From Asticcacaulis endophyticus (GTDB taxonomy: Bacteria > Pseudomonadota > Alphaproteobacteria > Caulobacterales > Caulobacteraceae), in NCBI RefSeq assembly GCF_014652575.1, contig NZ_BMZB01000001.1, positions 1,045,722 through 1,109,721 of the forward strand: a stretch of 64,000 bases of DNA, given 5' to 3'. Below the pieces are notes generated by a model. The model was not told where the DNA came from. It did not search any database and saw only the letters and a program-made list of their open reading frames with translations. This document shows, in pieces, positions 43,572-51,320 of the stretch. The translations under genes were made by a program, and so were the position numbers. Every line of letters begins with the position of its first letter. Position 1 is the first letter of the stretch.

Positions 43572-44675
43572 ATGGCTTTGGCAGTGTCTTCTGATTTCGA
43601 TGGCGGTAATATTGAGGTCGTGGCGATAGACGGCGCTCAGGCCGATCTGCGCATCCGTAAAGATAGCCGCGCGGGCTGGAGCCAGTGGTTTTATTTTCGC
43701 GTCGACTGTGAGGCGGGGCAGCCGCTGACCCTGACCCTCAAAGACGTTGATCAATGCTCATACCCCGGTGGCTGGGATAATTACCGCGCCCGCGTCTCAG
43801 AAGACGGGCAGGTTTGGCGCCAGTGCGATACCCGCTATGAAAACGGCGATCTGATTATCAGCTATACGCCGCAAACGCCGGCCGTGTGGTTTGCCTATTT
43901 TGCCCCCTATGGCCTGAACCGCCATGAGGAACTGCTGCACCGGGCCGCGGGGGCAGGCGCCAAACTCGACATCATCGGTCATTCGACCGAGGGCCGACCC
44001 ATTTCGCGTCTGCGGTTCGGCAATGGCCGCAAAAAAGTGTGGTTTCTGGGGCGGCAGCACTCCGGCGAAACCATGGCCAGTTGGTGGATGGAGGGGGCGG
44101 TGGCCCACCTGATGAAAACCTCCGATCCGGAAGTGGTGGAGCTCCTGTCGAAAGCGACCATCTATTTGGTGCCGCTGGTTAATATCGATGGGGCGTTCCA
44201 CGGCAATCTGCGCGCCAATGCGGCAGGCCTTGATCTGAACCGGCAATGGCATATTCCGCCCGAAAATGCGCCCGAAGTCGCGGCTATCCTTAAGTCCATG
44301 GACGATACCGGCGTGGACTTCATGATGGATGTCCACGGGGATGAAGCCATTCCTCATGTCTTTATGGATGGCTGCGATATCGATGTGAAATCGACCCCGG
44401 CCCAAAAGACAGGCTGTCAGGACTATTATGCCGCGCTGCTGAAGGCCTCACCGGCCTTTCAGACGGTACATGGTTATCCGCCCAATTTCGGCGGCGATGA
44501 CGCCCCGACCATCTGCGCGCGTGCCGTGCCCCGTCGCTATGGCTGTGTTGGCATGACGCTGGAGATGCCGTTCAAGGATAGCCTTGATGTGTCCGATCCT
44601 GAACAGGGCTGGTCGCCGCAGGCCAGTGCTGATCTGGGGGCAGCCTGTCTGAAGGCGTTGAGCGTTGTTATTTAA
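43572..44675 (+). CDS. M14-family zinc carboxypeptidase (AGBL/CCP-like)
   Basis: 367 aa. N-terminal beta domain of about 120 residues typical of cytosolic carboxypeptidases (DSRAGWSQWFYFRVD; WFAYFAPYG), then the peptidase: zinc ligands His and Glu in GRQHSGETMASW, LVPLVNIDGAFHGNLR, Asn/Arg in LDLNRQWH, third ligand His in FMMDVHGDEA and catalytic Glu in MTLEMPFKD. No signal peptide, so cytoplasmic. Eukaryotic relatives trim polyglutamate; bacterial substrates are unknown. Confidence 0.93.
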   Translation: MALAVSSDFDGGNIEVVAIDGAQADLRIRKDSRAGWSQWFYFRVDCEAGQPLTLTLKDVDQCSYPGGWDNYRARVSEDGQVWRQCDTRYENGDLIISYTPQTPAVWFAYFAPYGLNRHEELLHRAAGAGAKLDIIGHSTEGRPISRLRFGNGRKKVWFLGRQHSGETMASWWMEGAVAHLMKTSDPEVVELLSKATIYLVPLVNIDGAFHGNLRANAAGLDLNRQWHIPPENAPEVAAILKSMDDTGVDFMMDVHGDEAIPHVFMDGCDIDVKSTPAQKTGCQDYYAALLKASPAFQTVHGYPPNFGGDDAPTICARAVPRRYGCVGMTLEMPFKDSLDVSDPEQGWSPQASADLGAACLKALSVVI

Positions 44676-44684
44676 TTAAAGATA

Positions 44685-46766
44685 TCACGCCTTTTGGCGG
44701 CGGGCGGGTTGGTCCTGTTCCATGTAACGCAGAACCAGATCGCCGGACATCGGCTTTGAGAAATACCAGCCCTGAATATAGTCGCCGCCCAGTTCGCTCA
44801 ATATTTCATACTGGGCTTCGGTTTCCACGCCTTCCATGACGCAGGTCAGGCCCATGTCCTGACACAGCACGATCAGAGACCGCACGATTTTGAAACTGGC
44901 CGGATTGATGTCGATGTCCGAAATAAAGCTCTTGTCGACCTTGATCTTATCGAGCGGCAAACGGTGGACGTGGCTGAGCGAGGAATAGCCGGTGCCGAAA
45001 TCATCGAGCGAAATCCCGCAGCCCAGCGCCTTGAGGGCATCAATCGCCCGGCGGGCCTGCGCGAAATCGCTGGTGATAGAGGTTTCGGTGATCTCAAAAT
45101 CGATGCGCTTAGGGTCAACCCCGCTCTGGTTGACGCAGGCGATGATCTGCACCACGCCTTCGGCCACGGAGATATCCTGCGCCGACAGATTGATCGAAAT
45201 GCGCACATGATCGGGCCATGAGGCCGCGGCTTTGAGCGCCTTTTGGATGAGCACCTTCGTCATCGGCCGGATCAGGCCGGCACGCTCAGCAATGGGGATA
45301 AACCGGTCCGGGCCGATAGCCCCCAGAAACGGACTTTGCCAACGGGCGAGGGCTTCAAACGCGGCGATGCGGCCAGTGCGGGCATCGACGATCGGCTGAT
45401 AGACCACGGACAATTCGCAATCGAGATCAGCCACCTGCAAGGCCTGCTCGACCACGCTGTGCTCATGGATCAGTTTCTCATGGGCCTGCGAGAACAGCAC
45501 GGTCTGACCGCGCAGATGGCGTTTGGCGTAATAGAGGGCATAGTCGGCGCGCTCAAACAAACCATCGGGCGTATTGGCGGAATCGGGGAAGGTGGCAAAG
45601 CCGATACAGGCTGAAATCTGGGCGTGGGATGCGCCAATGTCATAGGGCAGGCGCACGATTTCGCCCAGCTTTTGCCCCAGAGCCATAAGGTCTGAGTCGC
45701 TGGGGTTGCCGGTGACGACCAGCCCGAACTCATCACCGCCCAGCCGCGACAGGATGATATTTGAGCCGCACAGGCTTTGCAAACGGCGACCGGCCTCGAT
45801 CAGAACCCGGTCGCCGGTCGCGTGGCCATAGGTGTCATTGACCGGCTTAAACCCGTCCAGATCGACAATGCCAATGGCAAAGCGGTCGCCGCTTTTGTGG
45901 CAGATTTCAAAGGTCAGGTTAAGTGCGGCAAAGAAACGCCGACGGTTCGGCAGGTCAGTCAGGCTGTCGAGATTGGCGATGCGAAAATTATCGTCGCTCA
46001 GGCGTTCGGTCTCTTCCTGCTTGACGGTCAGATCCTTGCGCGACTGCACCAGATTGGCAAAATCGCGGTAATAGACCATCAGAATAAAGATCATGGCAAT
46101 CGACACCAGCGCCAGATTGACCGCCACCGCCCGTAAGGCCGCGTGGCCTTCAAACATAAAAAAGATGATGAACGGCGTGTTGACGATCAGGGTCACTAGA
46201 AGTGCGGCGGAGCGTACATGCATCAGGCAGAAAATGCAGCCAATGACCGTCAGGGCCATGAAAAACGCAATAAGCCCCTGGGCATAGGGATCGCCGTAGG
46301 GGTAAAGCGCCAGACTCCAGGCTGTAAACCCGATCGCCAGTCCGACGGCCAGTTTATGGGTCAGGCGCAGTTGTTTTAAGATCTGCGCATCGTCATATTG
46401 CGCGTGCCGCCGCTGCCACCACACCCTGAGACGCACGGCACACAGGATGCCAAACGTGACGGGTATATAAACGGCCAGCCATATCGGGGCTTCGCCGTAA
46501 TAGGTATACGAGACCGTCAGCGCATTGGTGGTCAGGATAAAATAGAGAATGGGGGCCTGTTTGGTGAAGGCCTCAAACTGAGCGCGCACCAGCGCCGGAT
46601 TATCCGACTGAACACGGAAAAGATTTATCAAGCGCATAAAGGGCGACGGGGACAAGGGCTCAACCTGCGGACGGCGGACAAAACGTCCGTTCACGAATTC
46701 TTCGATTGAGGGAATTCTAGCAGGCTTAGATAAATAAACCTTTACAGACGCAGGCGGTGTTTTCAA
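44685..46766 (-). CDS. Membrane GGDEF-EAL cyclic-di-GMP enzyme
   Basis: 693 aa. About six hydrophobic segments between residues 60 and 225 form a sensor region. A GGDEF domain (DSLTDLPNRRRFF; SRLGGDEFGLV) and an EAL domain (AFEALARW; DDFGTGYSSLSHVHRLPLDKIKVDKSF; VMEGVETEAQYE) follow. Both active sites look intact, so it could make or degrade c-di-GMP. The RxxD inhibitory site before GGDEF is absent (GSNI). Convergent with the carboxypeptidase gene. Confidence 0.95.
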   Translation of the reverse strand: MKTPPASVKVYLSKPARIPSIEEFVNGRFVRRPQVEPLSPSPFMRLINLFRVQSDNPALVRAQFEAFTKQAPILYFILTTNALTVSYTYYGEAPIWLAVYIPVTFGILCAVRLRVWWQRRHAQYDDAQILKQLRLTHKLAVGLAIGFTAWSLALYPYGDPYAQGLIAFFMALTVIGCIFCLMHVRSAALLVTLIVNTPFIIFFMFEGHAALRAVAVNLALVSIAMIFILMVYYRDFANLVQSRKDLTVKQEETERLSDDNFRIANLDSLTDLPNRRRFFAALNLTFEICHKSGDRFAIGIVDLDGFKPVNDTYGHATGDRVLIEAGRRLQSLCGSNIILSRLGGDEFGLVVTGNPSDSDLMALGQKLGEIVRLPYDIGASHAQISACIGFATFPDSANTPDGLFERADYALYYAKRHLRGQTVLFSQAHEKLIHEHSVVEQALQVADLDCELSVVYQPIVDARTGRIAAFEALARWQSPFLGAIGPDRFIPIAERAGLIRPMTKVLIQKALKAAASWPDHVRISINLSAQDISVAEGVVQIIACVNQSGVDPKRIDFEITETSITSDFAQARRAIDALKALGCGISLDDFGTGYSSLSHVHRLPLDKIKVDKSFISDIDINPASFKIVRSLIVLCQDMGLTCVMEGVETEAQYEILSELGGDYIQGWYFSKPMSGDLVLRYMEQDQPARRQKA

Positions 46767-46781
46767 GATTCGCCGTTGTGT

Positions 46782-47027
46782 TTAACCGCCTGAAAAAACT
46801 GAGAAAAATGCCACTTCATCGATATCATTCAAGGCGATGTCTTCGCGCGCCTTGGTCTGGTTGACGCTCATGTGAATATCAGATGGTTTCAGGGCCTGAG
46901 CGGCCATGAGGTCTGAAAATACCGTATCGCGCAGCCGGTGGAGTGTCAGGCCCGCCTCATGCGGCACGGTGATTTCACGCTGACCGATCAGGTCGGATAT
47001 TTTTCCGAAGAATAAAACGCGGATCAT
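46782..47027 (-). CDS. moaD: Molybdopterin synthase sulfur carrier subunit
   Basis: 81 aa from ATG 47027 (AGGAA upstream). Ubiquitin-like fold with IRVLFFGKISDLIG, NDIDEVAFFSVFSGG and the C-terminal Gly-Gly that carries the thiocarboxylate. It gives sulfur to cyclic pyranopterin together with MoaE. MoaE is not in the window. Divergent from moaA. Confidence 0.93.
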   Translation of the reverse strand: MIRVLFFGKISDLIGQREITVPHEAGLTLHRLRDTVFSDLMAAQALKPSDIHMSVNQTKAREDIALNDIDEVAFFSVFSGG

Positions 47028-47144
47028 GTGGTTTCCTAATGATGGCCCTGTAACCATATAGTCAGATAAGACGAATTTACAGTCACATTCGCGCGGTTTT
47101 TCTGTTCATCTTCAGGCTTTTGATGTAGCCTGACTAACAGGTTT

Positions 47145-48173
47145 ATGATGACGTTTTTGCCCGAAAATACACCGCCAACGCCCCGCGCCGATGTTCATGG
47201 CCGCCGCATTTCCTATGTACGGATTTCGGTGACGGATCGCTGCGACTTGCGCTGCACGTACTGCATGAGCGAGCGTCAGACCTTTTTGCCCAAATCGGCG
47301 CTGTTGTCCTATGAGGAACTGGAGCGCCTCAGCCTGTTTCTGATGGATCAGGGGGTTAAGACCTTGCGCATTACCGGCGGTGAACCGCTGGTGCGCAAAG
47401 GTATATTGGACTTTCTGAAACGGATCGGCGCACATGTCAAAACCGGCCGCCTTGAGGAACTAACGCTGACCACCAATGGTACCCTTTTGAAAGACGCCGT
47501 GCCCGATCTGGTGGCGGCGAATATCAAACGCATCAATGTGTCGATGGACAGCCTGAAGCCCGATGTGTTCCGGCGCATTACGCGCGGCGGCGATATTGCC
47601 AAGGTGATCGAAGGGATTGAGGCGGCGCAAGGCTCAGGCATTAAAATCAAGCTGAATGTGGTTGTGCTGGCGCGTGATAACCGTGCGGGAATTTCGGATA
47701 TCATCACCTGGGCGCATGGCCGCGGGATAGATGTGTCGCTGATTGAGACCATGCCGCTGGGCGACGATATTGCGGGCCGTGAGGATCAGTTTGTATCGTT
47801 GCGCGATGTCGTACGCGACCTGTCGTCGTTCTGGAGCCTTGAGCCGCTGACGGAAAAAACCGCCGGGCCCGCGCGCTATTACCGTGTGGCGGAAACCGGC
47901 GGTAAGCTGGGGCTGATCACGCCGCTTAGTCACAATTTCTGCGACGACTGCAACCGGGTGCGGGTGACCGCAACGGGTAAGCTTTACATGTGTCTGGGGC
48001 AGGACGACCACGTCGATCTGGCCGCCGCGTTGCGGGCTGATCCGACCGATGCTGGTCTTGATGCCGCCTATACCGAGGCCCTAAGTCACAAACCCCGCCG
48101 CCATGAATTCCTGATTGAATCAGGTACAGTGCGCGGCGTAGGCAACCGTACCATGTCCGTCACCGGAGGATAG
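47145..48173 (+). CDS. moaA: GTP 3',8-cyclase (radical SAM)
   Basis: 342 aa. Radical-SAM motif CDLRCTYC near residue 33, a second cluster motif NFCDDCNRVRVT..LYMCLG, and the C-terminal Gly-Gly. Makes cyclohydro-GTP, the first step of molybdenum cofactor synthesis. Two ATGs in a row at 47145 and 47148. Followed 3 bases later by moaB. Confidence 0.97.
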   Translation: MMTFLPENTPPTPRADVHGRRISYVRISVTDRCDLRCTYCMSERQTFLPKSALLSYEELERLSLFLMDQGVKTLRITGGEPLVRKGILDFLKRIGAHVKTGRLEELTLTTNGTLLKDAVPDLVAANIKRINVSMDSLKPDVFRRITRGGDIAKVIEGIEAAQGSGIKIKLNVVVLARDNRAGISDIITWAHGRGIDVSLIETMPLGDDIAGREDQFVSLRDVVRDLSSFWSLEPLTEKTAGPARYYRVAETGGKLGLITPLSHNFCDDCNRVRVTATGKLYMCLGQDDHVDLAAALRADPTDAGLDAAYTEALSHKPRRHEFLIESGTVRGVGNRTMSVTGG

Positions 48174-48176
48174 ATT

Positions 48177-48746
48177 TTGCTGCCCCTTACCGACACTGAC
48201 CGCACCTATATCGGCGCGGGTCGTATCCACGAAGACCGCCCGTTCAAGTCCGTTAATATCGCCATACTCACCGTATCCGACACGCGCACGGCGGAAAACG
48301 ACACCTCCGGCGATGTGCTGGCGCGGCGGATTACGGACGCCGGTCATCATCTGGCGGCGCGCAATATTGTGCGCGATGATGTTGAGCACATCTGCGGCGC
48401 GATCCGCACCTGGATTGCCTCCGGTGAGGTCGATGTGATCATAACCACCGGCGGCACCGGTATCACCGGCCGCGACGTCACCCCCGAAGCCGTTGAGCCG
48501 ATGTTTGATAAGCGTATCGAAGGCTTTTCGACCATTTTCCATATGGTCAGTTTCCAGACGGTCGGCCTGTCGACCCTGCAATCGCGGGCCTTGGCGGGGC
48601 TGATCGACGGGGTGTTTGTGTTCTGTCTGCCGGGCTCAAACGGTGCGTGCAAGGATGGCTGGGATAAGGTCATCCGCTGGCAACTGGATAGCCGTCACGG
48701 GCCGTGCAACATGGTCGAACTGATGCCCAGATTAAAAGAGAAATAG
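48177..48746 (+). CDS. moaB: Molybdenum cofactor biosynthesis protein MoaB
   Basis: 189 aa, starting at TTG 48177: GGAGG at 48166-48170 gives good spacing and no ATG/GTG lies closer. MoCF domain: VNIAILTVSDTRTAENDTSGD, VIITTGGTGITGRDVTPEAV, LPGSNGACKDGW. Related to MogA/MoaB adenylyltransferases of molybdopterin. Sits between moaA and moeA as one transcript. Confidence 0.93.
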   Translation: MLPLTDTDRTYIGAGRIHEDRPFKSVNIAILTVSDTRTAENDTSGDVLARRITDAGHHLAARNIVRDDVEHICGAIRTWIASGEVDVIITTGGTGITGRDVTPEAVEPMFDKRIEGFSTIFHMVSFQTVGLSTLQSRALAGLIDGVFVFCLPGSNGACKDGWDKVIRWQLDSRHGPCNMVELMPRLKEK

Positions 48747-48747
48747 A

Positions 48748-49977
48748 ATGGCTGCGCTCAAAGGGATATCCGTCGATCAGGCTGCCGACTTTCTGCGCAT
48801 GGTGGCCCCGAAACCGCGCACCCAAAAGGTCAAGCTGGAAAACGCGGGCGGGCGTGTGCTGGCCGAAGATGTGCTGCCGACCCGCGATCAGCCGCCGTTC
48901 AATGCCTCGGCTATGGATGGCTATGCGGTGGTTGATCTGATCAGCGATGAAGCCTTGCAAAATGAACCGCTGACGGTTGTCGGCGAAAGTCTGGCCGGCC
49001 GGCGCTTCAAAGGCGATCTGATTGTCGGTGAGGCGGTGCGTATTTTTACCGGCGCGCCAGTACCGGATGCGGCAAACGCGGTTATCATTCAGGAAAATGT
49101 CGACCGGCAATTGGATCTCATTTTCGTGCAACCCGATGGCTGGGCCTCGAAAAGCGATAATATCCGTCCGCGTGGCGGTGATTTCAAAGCGGGGGATGTG
49201 TTGCTTGAGGCTGGTCAGATTCTTGATCCGTGGGCGCTGTCGCTGATCGCGGCAGCAGGTTACGATAAAGTTATTGTGCGCAAAAAGCCGGTCGTAGCGA
49301 TCCTGTCCAATGGTGATGAACTGGTGCGGGTGGGGGACAAACCGAAATCCGATCAGATTTTTGAATCCGGCTCCCACGCTCTGATCGCCCTGATTGAACA
49401 GTGGGGGGGCAAGGCGAGATTTTTAGGTGCAGCGGGCGACAGCCTCAAGGCGATCCATAAGGCGCTAAAAAACGTGAAAGCCGATTTGATTGTCACCATC
49501 GGTGGGGCCAGTGTCGGGGACTATGATCTGGTCAAACCGGCGCTGGAACAACTGGGGCTTCAGGTCGATTTCGCTAGCATCAATATCCGGCCCGGTAAGC
49601 CGACTTGGTTGGGCAATCTCGAAGACGGCACCCGCGTGCTAGGTCTGCCCGGTAATCCGGCCTCGGCCATGGTCTGTGCGCAGTTATTTCTGCGGCCCTA
49701 TATCGAAGCGGCTTTGGGCCGGTATGAGCCCCGGCCTATGCTTGCGGCCAAACTGAGCGCCGCACTACCCGCCAATGGCCCGCGTGAAGGCTGGCTGCGG
49801 GCGGTGATCACCCATGATGACAAGGGTCAGCTTAAGGTCACCGCCCTGCGCGATCAGGACTCATCGTTGGTGACGGTATTTGCCAAATCCAATGCCCTGC
49901 TGCGCCGCCCTTCCGAGGCTTCGGCCGCAAAGACCGGCGATCTGGTACAGGTTTTGGCGCTAGATCGGCTGGTGTAA
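48748..49977 (+). CDS. moeA: Molybdopterin molybdotransferase
   Basis: 409 aa, one base after the moaB stop. MoeA marks: QPPFNASAMDGYAV, FTGAPVPDAANAVIIQE, RGGDFKAGDVLL, IVTIGGASVGDYDLVKPAL and LGLPGNPASAMVCAQLFLRP. Inserts molybdate into adenylated molybdopterin. Convergent 18-base overlap with mobA. Confidence 0.96.
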   Translation: MAALKGISVDQAADFLRMVAPKPRTQKVKLENAGGRVLAEDVLPTRDQPPFNASAMDGYAVVDLISDEALQNEPLTVVGESLAGRRFKGDLIVGEAVRIFTGAPVPDAANAVIIQENVDRQLDLIFVQPDGWASKSDNIRPRGGDFKAGDVLLEAGQILDPWALSLIAAAGYDKVIVRKKPVVAILSNGDELVRVGDKPKSDQIFESGSHALIALIEQWGGKARFLGAAGDSLKAIHKALKNVKADLIVTIGGASVGDYDLVKPALEQLGLQVDFASINIRPGKPTWLGNLEDGTRVLGLPGNPASAMVCAQLFLRPYIEAALGRYEPRPMLAAKLSAALPANGPREGWLRAVITHDDKGQLKVTALRDQDSSLVTVFAKSNALLRRPSEASAAKTGDLVQVLALDRLV

Positions 49978-50553
49978 GCCCAGATCGGCCAGACTATTTA
50001 TATTAGTATAGGCACGCTCATCGTTGGGGGTGAGGGTGCTGATTTTTTGCGTACTCAAAAACCGCAAAACGCCCAGGCCACCATCCGCCTGACGCAAGGC
50101 CTGATCAAGGGTCGCAAACACTGACGGTTGCCACAGGGCGCATAAGGGATGATCGCGCTGACCCTTGATGTAAATAATATCCGCGCCCGACACCATCTGG
50201 GCCGTGACCAGTGATTTGACCATTGTGACCGGAATATGCGGCATGTCGCACGGCAGGCTGATCAGGGACTTGGCCTTAAGCCGGATCGCCGCTTTCAGAC
50301 CGGTGTGGATGCCGCTTAAGGGCCCCAGATTGGCGATGGCCGGATCATCATAGATCAGCGGCGTTTTCAGGGTCCGCAACTGCGTCGCCACCGCCGATAT
50401 CGGCTCACCGGCATTGACCAGAAGCTGCGACACCTGCGGGGTCAGGGCGGCTATGGCATGGCTGATCAGGGGCGCGTGATCATAGATGGCAAACGGCTTA
50501 TTGCCGCCCATCCGCTGGCCCTGCCCCCCCGCCAGGATCACCCCCACAATCAT
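49960..50553 (-). CDS. mobA: Molybdenum cofactor guanylyltransferase
   Basis: 197 aa from ATG 50553, which overlaps the cobA stop (ATGA); an upstream ATG lies inside cobA. Nucleotidyltransferase signature VILAGGQGQRMGGNKPF, and SLPCDMPHIP. Adds GMP to the cofactor to give Mo-bis-MGD, which the nitrate reductase encoded in the same operon requires. Confidence 0.95.
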   Translation of the reverse strand: MIVGVILAGGQGQRMGGNKPFAIYDHAPLISHAIAALTPQVSQLLVNAGEPISAVATQLRTLKTPLIYDDPAIANLGPLSGIHTGLKAAIRLKAKSLISLPCDMPHIPVTMVKSLVTAQMVSGADIIYIKGQRDHPLCALWQPSVFATLDQALRQADGGLGVLRFLSTQKISTLTPNDERAYTNINSLADLGLHQPI

Positions 50554-51320
50554 GCTGTCTGTACCTGTGACCATGCCGTAATTGTAGCCGCCGCGTTCAG
50601 CCGTGCAAAGCGGAAAGCCTCGCCGACGCCAATCAGCACGGGCCCGTTAAAGGCGGCTTGCATCACCTCTGCGGCCAGTTCGTTCAAACGTCCCTTGATG
50701 GCGCGGGCGTGGGTGCGACCGGCATTTTCAACAATGATGATCGGTGTATCGCCGCTGCGGCCCGCCGATAAAAGCCGCGCTTCGATATGGGCGGCATTGT
50801 GCGATGACATATAAAACACCAGCGATGTTTGCGGATCGCAGACGGCGGATTCTTTCAGGTCGATCGAGCCATCCTTGGTGCGGCCCGTCAGAAAGGTGAC
50901 CGAACGGGCCTCACCGCGGTGGGTGAGCGGGAAGGAAAACTGGGCTGCCGCCGCCGAGGCTGCGGTCACGCCGGGCAGGGTTTTGTGCGCAATATTATGG
51001 GCTTCAAGGTAGTCGCGCTCTTCTTCGACACGGCCAAATACCGACGGGTCGCCGCCTTTTAGGCGAACGACGTGCAGGCCTTTGTTCGCCAGCCGCACCA
51101 TCAGGGCATTAGTCTTATCTTGGGGTACGGACAAACGATCGCCGCGTTTGCCGACGCAAATCTTGACGCATTTAGCTGGGGCTAGGGCGATGATATCTTC
51201 GCTGACCAGCGCATCATAAAGCACGGCCTGCGCCGATTGCAGGGCTTTGAGCGCCCCCAGCGTCAGGTGATCGGCATCGCCGGGGCCTGCGCCAACTAAG
51301 GATACAAAACCATCACGCAT
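50550..51320 (-). CDS. cobA: Uroporphyrinogen-III C-methyltransferase (siroheme branch)
   Basis: 256 aa. SAM-dependent tetrapyrrole methylase: LVGAGPGDADHLTLGALKAL, VLYDALVS, VRLKGGDPSVFGR, GVTAASAAAAQFSFPLTHR. Makes precorrin-2, precursor of the siroheme needed by NirB. No fused CysG dehydrogenase/ferrochelatase part, so those steps are elsewhere. Overlaps nasA by 8 bases. Confidence 0.95.
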   Translation of the reverse strand: MRDGFVSLVGAGPGDADHLTLGALKALQSAQAVLYDALVSEDIIALAPAKCVKICVGKRGDRLSVPQDKTNALMVRLANKGLHVVRLKGGDPSVFGRVEEERDYLEAHNIAHKTLPGVTAASAAAAQFSFPLTHRGEARSVTFLTGRTKDGSIDLKESAVCDPQTSLVFYMSSHNAAHIEARLLSAGRSGDTPIIIVENAGRTHARAIKGRLNELAAEVMQAAFNGPVLIGVGEAFRFARLNAAATITAWSQVQTA

